Below are positions 32,151 through 40,581 of a stretch of DNA of 64,000 nt, one piece after another. The stretch is from assembly GCA_003165595.1 (NCBI GenBank), contig PLWQ01000026.1, positions 149,639-213,638 of the forward strand, read 5' to 3'. Position numbers and translations under genes: made by a program. The notes below the pieces were generated by a model. The model made no database searches, was not told the DNA's origin, and saw only the letters and a program-made list of their open reading frames with translations. The first letter of the stretch is position 1; each line of letters opens with the position of its first letter. This DNA comes from Fibrobacterota bacterium. GTDB lineage: Bacteria > Fibrobacterota > Chitinivibrionia > Chitinivibrionales > FEN-1185.

Positions 32151-33158
32151 GTGCAATCCGTCGCGCTGGATATCAAAAACCTAAGGAAATTCACGGCAGC
32201 ATTGCTCAAGCTTGGTACGGTGCGCGGTCCGGTCCATTCTCCGGCCGGGGTTGTGCTTGCGGATATCACCACGCAAAGCGATCTGGCTCTGGAGTACGAG
32301 AATTTCAAGCTGCCTCCCAAGCGGGAGTTCTTTCCACAATGTGAGGAAATCACCAGGTTCGACGCAAGCGGCGTGCGGGAAGTGCCGGTAAGCGGCGCGG
32401 CCGACGTCATTTTCGGCGTTCGCCCGTGTGACGCGCTTGCGCTCTCACACCTCGACAGAGTCTTTACCGACGACAAATATACAGACCCCTATTACAGCAA
32501 ACGCAGAGGTGCGGCGCTCTTGATTTCGCTCGCATGCAACAAATCCGAGGCGGCATGCTTTTGCACGTCCACGGGCGGCTCACCGTCCTCGAAACAGGGC
32601 GCCGACATCATCGGGTTCAATCTGGGCACCGTGCTCCTGCTGGAGCCGGTGACCGCCAGAGGCCAGGCTTTTGTGAAGAAGAACAAGAGCCTGTTCCGCG
32701 ACCCCTCGGCAAAGGAACTGCAAAAACGCGAGAAACAGGAAGCGGATGTTGCCGGACAAATACCCGGTGTTGCCGTGCAACAGGCTCCCGCAGCGCTTTC
32801 CGGAAAATCCGATCCTGCCTTCTGGGAAAGCATCGCGGAGACGTGCCTGAGTTGTGGTGCATGTACATTTTTATGCCCCACCTGTCACTGTTTCGATTTC
32901 AACGACCGCACAAAGCGCGATGCCGGAAGCAGGCTGCGCGTCCACGACGCGTGCATGTTCGCCTCCTTTGTCCGCGAGGCGTCGGGCCATAATCCGCGCG
33001 GCAAGAAGGGTGAGCGCATGCGTCAGCGCGTGATGCACAAGTTCTCGTATGCGCCGGAAAATTTCAACACGGTATTCTGCGTCGGCTGCGGCCGGTGCGT
33101 TACCGCCTGTCCAAGCAACATAGACATTCGCGAGACGCTTTCCAAGGTGACCGCATGA
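32151..33158 (+). CDS. FlxC-like (AsrA/sulfhydrogenase-beta type) [4Fe-4S] subunit
   Basis: Translation probably starts at the GTG at 32151, which follows GGAGGAG at ideal spacing and lies one base after the previous stop. The 335-residue protein has the AsrA-type signature FGVRPCDALALSHLDRVF and two C-terminal [4Fe-4S] motifs (CLSCGACTFLCPTCHC near 237-252 and CVGCGRCVTACPS near 312-324). It is the Fe-S subunit that normally pairs with an FAD/NAD-binding AsrB/FlxA-like protein, which is the next gene and overlaps it by four bases. Confidence 0.82.
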   Translation: MQSVALDIKNLRKFTAALLKLGTVRGPVHSPAGVVLADITTQSDLALEYENFKLPPKREFFPQCEEITRFDASGVREVPVSGAADVIFGVRPCDALALSHLDRVFTDDKYTDPYYSKRRGAALLISLACNKSEAACFCTSTGGSPSSKQGADIIGFNLGTVLLLEPVTARGQAFVKKNKSLFRDPSAKELQKREKQEADVAGQIPGVAVQQAPAALSGKSDPAFWESIAETCLSCGACTFLCPTCHCFDFNDRTKRDAGSRLRVHDACMFASFVREASGHNPRGKKGERMRQRVMHKFSYAPENFNTVFCVGCGRCVTACPSNIDIRETLSKVTA

Positions 33159-34012
33159 ACACTGCCGCAAATCCGTATGTTCCGTACAAGGTCCGTGTCG
33201 AGAAGGTAACCGTCGAAAACGACGAAAAAGACCTCAAGACATTCCGCTTTGCCTTCTGCGACAAAGCCGACGAGCAGAAGTTTGCCCACAAATGCGGCCA
33301 GTTCGCCATGCTGCATGTTGCCGGCGCCGGGGAAATTCCCATCGGTATCGCGTCGTCTCCTCTGGACAAAGGGTATGCGGAGTTCACCGTAAAACGCTAT
33401 TCGACCGGTCTTGTCACCACGGCGCTGCACGACATGGCCGAAGGCGACACCATGGGCTTGCGCGGGCCGCTGGGCAACAGCTTCCCGCTGGAAAATCTCA
33501 AGGGAAAGAACCTCCTCATCGTGGGCGGCGGGTTTGCGTTTACCACGCTCCGGGCAACTATCCGCTACTTGCTGAACGACTCTGTGCGCAAGAACTACGG
33601 GACAATCACCGTTATCTACGGCGCACGCAGTCCGGGCGAACTGCTCTACAAACAGGAACTTTCCGAGTGGCAGCGGCGCTCCGATGTTGCTACCCATGTA
33701 ACCGTCGACAAGGGGGACGCTTCGTGGAAAGGCCGCGAAGGATTCGTGCCGGCCGTGGTAAGTCAGGTCGCGCCGAGTTCCGCAAATGCCCACTGTATCG
33801 TGTGCGGACCGCCCATCATGCTCAAGTTCACCATGCCCCCGCTCCTGCAACTCGGGTTCACGCCCGAGACCATCATCACCTCCCAGGAACGCAGAATGAG
33901 CTGCGGCATTGGGAAGTGCGGCAGATGCAACATCGGCCCCAAATACGTGTGCAAGGACGGCCCGGTGTTTACGTATGCTCAGATGATGGAAATGGAGAAG
34001 ACGGGGAGCTGA
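33155..34012 (+). CDS. flxA: FlxA-like FAD/NAD(P)-binding oxidoreductase
   Basis: The 285-residue protein belongs to the ferredoxin-NADP reductase-like group of AsrB, HydG and FlxA. It has an FAD-binding barrel (GQFAMLHVAG, IGIASSP, GLRGPLGNSF), an NAD-binding half starting LLIVGGGFAF, and the C-terminal [2Fe-2S] Cys cluster MSCGIGKCGRCNIG...YVCKDGPVF. It should oxidise NADH and deliver electrons through the FlxB/C-like proteins and MvhD to HdrA. It is the last gene of the 21.5-kb operon; no clear terminator is visible in the 90 bp that follow. Confidence 0.88.
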   Translation: MNTAANPYVPYKVRVEKVTVENDEKDLKTFRFAFCDKADEQKFAHKCGQFAMLHVAGAGEIPIGIASSPLDKGYAEFTVKRYSTGLVTTALHDMAEGDTMGLRGPLGNSFPLENLKGKNLLIVGGGFAFTTLRATIRYLLNDSVRKNYGTITVIYGARSPGELLYKQELSEWQRRSDVATHVTVDKGDASWKGREGFVPAVVSQVAPSSANAHCIVCGPPIMLKFTMPPLLQLGFTPETIITSQERRMSCGIGKCGRCNIGPKYVCKDGPVFTYAQMMEMEKTGS

Positions 34013-34102
34013 GGCGGCGATACTGCGAAATCAGACTCGCTGGCTCCTTATCGGCAACAGTTTCCCTGAAGTCCGCTGCACGCTGTCGTTTGGCTCACCG
34101 CT

Positions 34103-35125
34103 ATGGGTCATCTGTTTACAAAGATCTCGCTTCGCACGTTTTCACTTCGTTGTCTCGCGCTGTTGCTCCTCACGCACACCGCTTTTTCGCAAGCGTTCCT
34201 TACTCCCGGCCGCCACAAGATCACCTTTACAAGCCGGTGCGATTCCACGTCGCAATCCGCGTACCTTATCGTTCCAAAACGTCTACCTCAGGAATCGTTT
34301 GCGTATCCCATTGTGGTTGCCCTTCATACCTGGAGCGCGAACCTTGAACAGCGCGACATGTACGGGGAGCTTGAGCGCGAAGCGCAAACCCGCGGCTGGC
34401 TGTACCTGTTCCCCGATTTCCGCGGCGTGAACGATCATCCGCTGGCCTGCGGGTCCGACGCGGCGTGCCGCGATGTTATGGACGCATTGGACTGGACAGC
34501 GGCGCATTTCCCGTTGGATACTTGTCGCATTTACCTTGCGGGAATGTCGGGCGGCGGGTACATGGCAATGCTCGTGGCTTCGCGGTTTCCCGAACGCTGG
34601 ACAGCGGTGAGCGCATGGGTCGGCATAAGCGATCTGGTTTCGTGGTACGGGATGCATGCCGACCGGCAATACGGACGCGACATGCGGCACTGCTTCGGTG
34701 GCGCGCCACAAGAGCGCCCGGAGGTCCGTGCTCAATACGAATCGCGTTCCCCGCTGGGCCGGCTCGCGGCCGCAAAGGATGTCGCTTTCGATTTTGCCGC
34801 CGGGCGCGACGACGGTCACGGGGTCAATCCTGTTCCTGTAAGTCAAACACTGGCGGCATTCAACGCCGTCGCCGCCGCCGCCGGGGCGGTTGCCGTTTCC
34901 GATGGGGAAATCCGGCAGCTCAGCGCGTACGGGGGGACGCTTGATCATCCGCAGCCTTCGGATACGGCGCACGACCCGCTCTTTGCCCGGCTAGTATTTC
35001 TTCGGCGCTTTGCCGGCAATTCGCGTGTCACCATTTTTGACGGCGGGCACGAGTGGATTCCCCGCGCAGTGGCCGAATGGCTGGCCTCCCACACGGGGCG
35101 TGCGTCCAACCCAATCCGCAATTGA
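34103..35125 (+). CDS. Secreted alpha/beta hydrolase (esterase or peptidase-like)
   Basis: The 340-residue protein has a signal peptide (about 1-30, ending TAFSQA) and an alpha/beta hydrolase domain. The nucleophile elbow is GMSGGGYMAM (Ser near 149), an Asp in FDFAAGRDDGHG and His in FDGGHEW are candidates for the remaining triad, and VVALHTWSAN precedes the oxyanion hole. The closest general groups are PHB-depolymerase-like esterases and S9-like peptidases. Next to secreted LamG and GH2-like proteins, a role in removing acyl or feruloyl groups from polysaccharide is plausible but unproven. Confidence 0.72.
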   Translation: MGHLFTKISLRTFSLRCLALLLLTHTAFSQAFLTPGRHKITFTSRCDSTSQSAYLIVPKRLPQESFAYPIVVALHTWSANLEQRDMYGELEREAQTRGWLYLFPDFRGVNDHPLACGSDAACRDVMDALDWTAAHFPLDTCRIYLAGMSGGGYMAMLVASRFPERWTAVSAWVGISDLVSWYGMHADRQYGRDMRHCFGGAPQERPEVRAQYESRSPLGRLAAAKDVAFDFAAGRDDGHGVNPVPVSQTLAAFNAVAAAAGAVAVSDGEIRQLSAYGGTLDHPQPSDTAHDPLFARLVFLRRFAGNSRVTIFDGGHEWIPRAVAEWLASHTGRASNPIRN

Positions 35126-35256
35126 GTGATTTCCCCGGCCCCTGTGCCCCGGGCACTAATCGGAATCGCCTTTCTTTCGCACGGTTCCACCGATCGCACA
35201 GCCGCGCTGGCCGCCTGCCGGGTTTTCTACCGGAAAACACTTTTGTGGACAGGATA

Positions 35257-35285
35257 TAGACAAACTGGACGCGAAAGCATATATT
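35257..35285 (+). promoter_or_regulatory. Sigma70-type promoter of the LamG gene at 35352
   Basis: TAGACA (35257-35262) and TATATT (35280-35285) are separated by 17 bp, 67 bp upstream of the start codon. The -10 TATATT also occurs before cmk. Confidence 0.55.
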
Positions 35286-35351
35286 AAAGGTAGACATTCC
35301 GTACTGCCTGTACAAATCTTCTCCGGCTTCCACTTTATCAAAGGAGCATAT

Positions 35352-37190
35352 GTGAAACGGTTGCCGCTATGGGTCCTTGGCTTCGCGCTCGTTGTTTGTT
35401 TTCAGAACCCCTCGGAAGCCCAGAACCTTCAGCACAATCTCGTTGCGTCCTGGTCCTTCGATTCCGCTTCGGGCAACACCTTTTACGACGTCACCGGACA
35501 CGGGTACAACGCATCCTGGACGGGAACGGGCGTGAGCCAGGGCCAGGGAGTTGTGGGCAAGGCGCTGCGGTGTACCGGCGCAAGCTACGAATTGACTGTA
35601 TCAAATTCGCAGGACAGCTTTGCGCTTAACCAGATCACCGTTGAAGCGTGGTACAACACCGACACCGCAATAGGTGCATTCATTTTCGATTACCAGTGGG
35701 TCGAATCGGGCGTTTACAACGGATATGGCTTGTACACCGACGCCAATAATGAAGCAGTGTTTGCGGCTGCCAATAGCGGAAGATACGCGTGGTACGAGGC
35801 TGTTTCGACAACGCAAATTCTTGCCGGGAAATGGTACCACATCGTGGGCTCATACGATGGAACCGCCTTCAAGATTTACGTGAACGGCAACCTCGAAGCG
35901 ACCACGCCGTATTCGGGCAGCATCGGCTACCCGGTTGCGGCCAACGCGCGCATTGCCTGCCAGAGGCTCATGGACGGCACGCTACGGCTTTTTGACAAAG
36001 GGAGAATTGACGAGCTTCGGCTGTATAATTACGTGCTTTCCGCCGATACTATCAAAGCGCACTATGCGGTGGGGAAGCCGCCCTCGCCGGTTTTGGTCGC
36101 CTGCTCGCCCGATCCCACCTACAACCGTCGGCCCCTTTTCCGCTGGCTGGCAAACACCAAGATGCCGGTTTACAGGTTGCAAATAGATACGGTACGCACG
36201 TTTGCAAACCCCATAATATCCATACCGCTGTCCGACACATCATACGCACCACTTGTCGACCTTCCCATGAAAACAATCTTCTGGCGCGTGTCAAACGACG
36301 CGGATACCTCGACCTGGTCGCCGGTATCGTCGGTGACAATTCTTGATCCGTCAACGCCAATCCTTATCCCGTACACGCCCGATCCCACGCTCAACCGCCG
36401 GCCGACGCTCCTGTGGCATGCGGCAAACGTGTCATCGTCGTACACGGTCCAGGTCGCCACCGGCCTCGGGTTTGCGTCGCCGCTCATCTCCGACATCGTT
36501 GTCGACACATTCTACCGACCGCTCGTGGACCTGCCCATCGGGCGCATACTCTGGCATGTCAAGTCCACGGCCGGAATGCAATACTCCCAGACCGACACAT
36601 TCACCGTCCAGAACGACTCGGTTCCCCTCCTGATCCCTATTACGCCCGATTCGCAGACCAACAGGCGTCCCGCATTTGCGTGGCATCCCGGGGTCGGCGC
36701 TTCGTCGTACCGGATCCAGGTTGACACGATAGGAAATTTTGCCGGTCCGCTCATTTCACTGCCGCTTGCCGATACAACGTACGTTCCCCAGGCCGACCTG
36801 CCCTTGGGCAGGCTGCTGTGGCGGGTGAGTGCGAACTTCAATTTCGGCAGCTATTCGTCGGTGGACACATTCTGGATAGTTCCCCCCGCCGGGGTCACGG
36901 AATTGCCGAAAGCTGTGGACCCCGACCGGGTCACGGTGCTGTCTAATTCCCAGAGCCGGGGGCTTTCCGTGGGATTCTGTATGCCTGCGCAGGGACGCGT
37001 GCTTTTCGAATTGTATTCTCCGACAGGCAGGCTTGTTGCCCGGCTTTACCAGGGCACGGCGGCAACAGGGTATCACACGCTGAGTTTGAGAACCTCGGGC
37101 AACGGTGTAATGGTCGGCCGCGGCGCTTATATCCTCCGTTGCCGGCTGGGGGAGATCGAACTTACCAGCGAGGTCCTTATCGCAAGGTAA
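35352..37190 (+). CDS. Secreted LamG protein with three repeated Fn3-like modules and a C-terminal sorting domain
   Basis: A signal peptide (1-23) is followed by a LamG domain (about 28-235; LVASWSFDSASG, GKWYHIVGSYDGTAFKIYVNG). Three repeats of about 95 residues follow (about 245-520), each starting with a PDPTxNRRPxxxW-type motif and ending IFWRVSND, ILWHVKST or LLWRVSAN. The last about 70 residues (LFELYSPTGRLVARLYQG ... YILRCRLG) resemble a type IX secretion C-terminal signal. No catalytic domain is recognised; carbohydrate binding at the cell surface is likely. It precedes the GH2-like cluster on the same strand. Confidence 0.78.
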   Translation: MKRLPLWVLGFALVVCFQNPSEAQNLQHNLVASWSFDSASGNTFYDVTGHGYNASWTGTGVSQGQGVVGKALRCTGASYELTVSNSQDSFALNQITVEAWYNTDTAIGAFIFDYQWVESGVYNGYGLYTDANNEAVFAAANSGRYAWYEAVSTTQILAGKWYHIVGSYDGTAFKIYVNGNLEATTPYSGSIGYPVAANARIACQRLMDGTLRLFDKGRIDELRLYNYVLSADTIKAHYAVGKPPSPVLVACSPDPTYNRRPLFRWLANTKMPVYRLQIDTVRTFANPIISIPLSDTSYAPLVDLPMKTIFWRVSNDADTSTWSPVSSVTILDPSTPILIPYTPDPTLNRRPTLLWHAANVSSSYTVQVATGLGFASPLISDIVVDTFYRPLVDLPIGRILWHVKSTAGMQYSQTDTFTVQNDSVPLLIPITPDSQTNRRPAFAWHPGVGASSYRIQVDTIGNFAGPLISLPLADTTYVPQADLPLGRLLWRVSANFNFGSYSSVDTFWIVPPAGVTELPKAVDPDRVTVLSNSQSRGLSVGFCMPAQGRVLFELYSPTGRLVARLYQGTAATGYHTLSLRTSGNGVMVGRGAYILRCRLGEIELTSEVLIAR

Positions 37191-37555
37191 AATCAGGTCC
37201 CCGCCTCTGCCGTGCGCCGGGCAGGACTGCAGGGCGCGACGCGTGCTGGGCGGTGCGCCCATCCAGCCAATCTATCTGAGGGAACTCAGCCGAGCGTCTC
37301 GCAAACAATTCTACGCTTTTCCCCGTTTTCTTTAATATATTTATGGATGGGCAGGGGGGGGGAGAACTGCCCGCCACCAGTATTTCAAATGCTTGTCCAT
37401 ATCGGACACGGCATCTCGCGATCTTCCCCTTGTATCCTGCAGCACCTTGAGCGTGAACAAATTAACTGAATTGGTGGAGGTTGAATGGGGTCATTTTGAG
37501 GCACGATTCAGAGCGCAGATTAATCGGTTAATTGCAAACCCAAAAGGGGGAGTTC
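37191..37555. other. Gap upstream of the first GH2-like gene
   Basis: These 365 bp hold no supported gene. A TATATT (37336-37341) could be the -10 box of the GH2-like gene, but the -35 region is poor. A short inverted repeat TGTCC/GGACA lies near 37397-37411. Confidence 0.45.
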
Positions 37556-40339
37556 ATGTTTGCAAGAAGGTTGGTGATCGCTTTTCTGCTGTATGCGATG
37601 GTATCATCGTTTGCAACTTACGCGGAGACCTATGTTCCCGATCCCACGGTTAGGCTCAAAATAAACCTTGGCTCAATGCCCTGGAAGTTTACAAGAGGCG
37701 ATCCCATCGGCGCGTCGACCACGACCTTCAACGATGCGGCATGGAATACCGTCGGCATTCCGCACACGTGGAGTGACACCCTATCATTTCTGAATCAGGC
37801 TGCCGGAGGCCCGGGGCCCGGCTACGACGCATCAACATGGTACAGATGCCATTTCACGCTCGACAACGCCTATTCGGGCAAGAAAATATTTATTGAATTC
37901 AGGGGAGCGGGAATCGGCGCTGCGGTGTACATCAACGGCACTTTTATTCCGGGCAACAGTGCCTATAACCCCACTGCCACTCACGTGATCGCGTTTATTC
38001 CGTTTATCGTTGATATCACACCCTATGCACAATTCGGGACAACCGAAAACGTTCTTGCAGTCAAAGTGAGCAGCGCGGGCGGTTTCTACAGCGACCCCGG
38101 GTTTGCCGAGAATTTCAAATACGGCATGGGTTGCAACGGGCTTTTTAGGCCCGTGTACATGTACGTATGCGACAAGGTGTACGTTCCGGCCAACGTATAC
38201 TCTGTTGTCAACAACTGGGGTACGTATGTGGCCGCGGTGACGGCAACCGCAGCCTCGGCCGACGTGCGCATCCTTACGCATGTGAAGAACGAGAGCGGCG
38301 CCGCGGCGGGCGTGACCCTTACAACCAAGATCGTCGATTCGGCGCACACGGTTGTCTGGACCCAGGACCAGACGCAAACGATTGCGACGGACTCAGCGTA
38401 TATCTTTGATCAAACCGCCACTGTTACAAATCCGAATCTCTGGTATCCTGCCAACAGCATTTACGGAAGGCCCTATCTGTACCGCGTTTACCACATTGTC
38501 AAGGTTGGAACCAAGGCTGTCGACGTATTCGAAAGCCCCCTTGGCATCCGCGTCATTACCTGGACCGCCGACTTCCCGGTTATCAACGGTCATCCCCATT
38601 ACGTCTGGGGCGGCGCTTCCCGGTACGATTATCCGGCTCTGGGCTGCGCCCAGACCGAAGAGCAGCAATGGCGTGATGCCAAACTCATGGCCGACATCGG
38701 CGGCAGCCTGTGGCGGCCGGGACATGCCACTGCCAGCGGCGAATTCACCGAGGCGTGCGACCAGTTCGGCGTTATGATCATGCAGCCCAGCGGCGACATC
38801 GAAGGTACTCTGGCAAACCCGTCGGCCTACCAGGCTGGCATCAAGAAGGAACTTCACCGGGACATGATAATCCGTGACAGGAACAATCCATCGATCCTCG
38901 GGTGGGAAGTGAGCAACGGTCCCTTTTCCGCCACGCTTGAACAGGATATCCGGAAGAATATCGACAGCGTCTGGGATCCGGTGCACACCCGCGCCATGTC
39001 CGACAGGGGGTACTGGGCGGCGGTTCCCTCGGCCCAGGCGGGGGTGGCGAGCGTGGTCGCCTGCTCGTTTACAGGATGCGAGATTGCGTTTCACCAGCAG
39101 TACCCTGCCATTCCGTCGTGGGGCGCGGAATCGTGGAACTATGACGCCAGGGATTTCCGGTTCAACTACGACAACGAGATCACCTATGCCAGCTCCTACA
39201 TTCAGAACTGGAAGAGCAGCAAGCAGGCGAAATGCTTCGGCCTTGTCCAGTGGTACATGGCCGAGACGCCGGGTGAGGACGGCATCGGGCGGTCGTTCGG
39301 AACGTCCATGATGGACTGGAACCGTATTCCCAAAATGTTGTACTGGATATACCAGGCGTGCTGGATGAATTATTCGGTAAAGCCGGTTGTCAAGCTGGCG
39401 CACCATTGGAACCGCGCCGGCGCCATAACGGAAAACGCATTTTCCAATTGCCCGAGCGTTCGGCTGCTTATCAACGGGACGTCCCAGGGAACCAAAGTGC
39501 CTTTCCCCGACTCAACGAACGACAACACGCTCCTGCCGCGTCAATGCCAGTGGAACGTGAACTGGGCTTCCGGAACGGTGCGCGCCGAAGGTTTGGACGC
39601 GGGCGGCAACGTTGTGTGCTTCGATGAGAAGAAGACCGCGGGCGCACCGGACCACGTTCAGTTGACAGTAGCGACTCCCATCGTAAAACCGTGTTATGGG
39701 GACACCTTCAAGATTTATGCAAACGGTTCGGACGCGGCCTTTATCCTGGCCACCATTGTGGACGCGCAAGGTAATTGGTGTCCAACGTCGAGCCCCAATG
39801 TCACCTTCAGCGTGTCCGGCCCGGGCAATTACCGCGGCGGCGCGGACAACAACATCTCGGCGGGCGGCCAGTTTGCACATTCTCCGGGCGACCACGAGCT
39901 CACCGCGGAAGGCGGCATGTGCAAGATCGCGGTTCGGTCAACGTTTACAGCAGGGACAATCACGGTTACCGCCGCCTCGCCGGGCATCGCCGGCGGAACC
40001 GCATCGTTTGCCACGCTGCCGGTACCGCCCATTCCATCGGTGTCGGTGATCGGACCGGTCAAAAAACGTTCGCCCTCTGCGGCGGCAACCGTGCAAATGG
40101 TGATGGCAGGTCGGGTGCTCAGGTACTTCCTCAACCTGCCGGCGCTGGTGTCGTTCGACGTGATTGACGCAAGCGGCAAAATCGTGAGGCATGTGGAGCG
40201 TTTCAAACAGTCGGAGGGTTGGCATCCGCTTGCGCTTGTGAGCGGGCTGTCCGGTGCAAACGGCAACGGCGTGTATCTGGTTCGCTGCGCCGTGGACGGA
40301 GGGAGCACGTTTGTAAAGCGGGCGGTAGTGCTGAGATAA
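37556..40339 (+). CDS. Secreted GH2-like glycoside hydrolase, tandem copy 1
   Basis: The ATG at 37556 follows GGGGGAG and starts a signal peptide. The 927 residues contain a sugar-binding jelly roll (about 25-195), an Ig-like domain (about 210-315), a GH2-type TIM barrel (about 325-610), a DUF4982-like beta domain (SVRLLINGTSQG, about 635-690), a bacterial Ig-like domain (about 700-810) and a type IX-like C-terminal sorting signal (SFDVIDASGKIVRH ... FVKRAVVLR). Glu525 (WGAES) fits the nucleophile. The usual Asn-Glu acid/base pair reads Asn454-Gly455 (WEVSNGP). It is probably a surface or secreted beta-glycosidase or a derived binding protein. It is the most divergent of the three copies. Confidence 0.8.
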   Translation: MFARRLVIAFLLYAMVSSFATYAETYVPDPTVRLKINLGSMPWKFTRGDPIGASTTTFNDAAWNTVGIPHTWSDTLSFLNQAAGGPGPGYDASTWYRCHFTLDNAYSGKKIFIEFRGAGIGAAVYINGTFIPGNSAYNPTATHVIAFIPFIVDITPYAQFGTTENVLAVKVSSAGGFYSDPGFAENFKYGMGCNGLFRPVYMYVCDKVYVPANVYSVVNNWGTYVAAVTATAASADVRILTHVKNESGAAAGVTLTTKIVDSAHTVVWTQDQTQTIATDSAYIFDQTATVTNPNLWYPANSIYGRPYLYRVYHIVKVGTKAVDVFESPLGIRVITWTADFPVINGHPHYVWGGASRYDYPALGCAQTEEQQWRDAKLMADIGGSLWRPGHATASGEFTEACDQFGVMIMQPSGDIEGTLANPSAYQAGIKKELHRDMIIRDRNNPSILGWEVSNGPFSATLEQDIRKNIDSVWDPVHTRAMSDRGYWAAVPSAQAGVASVVACSFTGCEIAFHQQYPAIPSWGAESWNYDARDFRFNYDNEITYASSYIQNWKSSKQAKCFGLVQWYMAETPGEDGIGRSFGTSMMDWNRIPKMLYWIYQACWMNYSVKPVVKLAHHWNRAGAITENAFSNCPSVRLLINGTSQGTKVPFPDSTNDNTLLPRQCQWNVNWASGTVRAEGLDAGGNVVCFDEKKTAGAPDHVQLTVATPIVKPCYGDTFKIYANGSDAAFILATIVDAQGNWCPTSSPNVTFSVSGPGNYRGGADNNISAGGQFAHSPGDHELTAEGGMCKIAVRSTFTAGTITVTAASPGIAGGTASFATLPVPPIPSVSVIGPVKKRSPSAAATVQMVMAGRVLRYFLNLPALVSFDVIDASGKIVRHVERFKQSEGWHPLALVSGLSGANGNGVYLVRCAVDGGSTFVKRAVVLR

Positions 40340-40581
40340 AGAGTTCTTTGTGAGGGAAGTTTCCCCCTGGCTTTAGCCCGCGCCGCGCGCGGTCTTCCGG
40401 CGCTTTCCGCCCTTCCTATTGGGCGGGCGCATGCCCTCCTGGGTAACCCCCAAGGGCGAGCGGTTGCGAGAATCAAGCAGTTGTGTGGGGGTACCCGCGG
40501 GGAGCTGTGGACAAATAATTGCTGAATTCTCTAACAGGAATGGTCTGGATTGTTCTTACAAAAATGGGGGGAGAGGTTGGT
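40340..40581. other. Gap between GH2-like copies 1 and 2
   Basis: No gene. The last 50 bp (AACAGGAATGGTCTGG onward, ending GGGGGGAGAGGTTGGT) closely resemble the segment upstream of copy 3 (from about 43600), showing that the leader was duplicated with the gene. Confidence 0.6.

Noticed and set aside
30956-32476. Minus-strand frame of 506 codons opposite the MvhD and Flx-like genes
   Set aside because: It crosses two well-supported iron-sulfur genes on the other strand and shows no domain.
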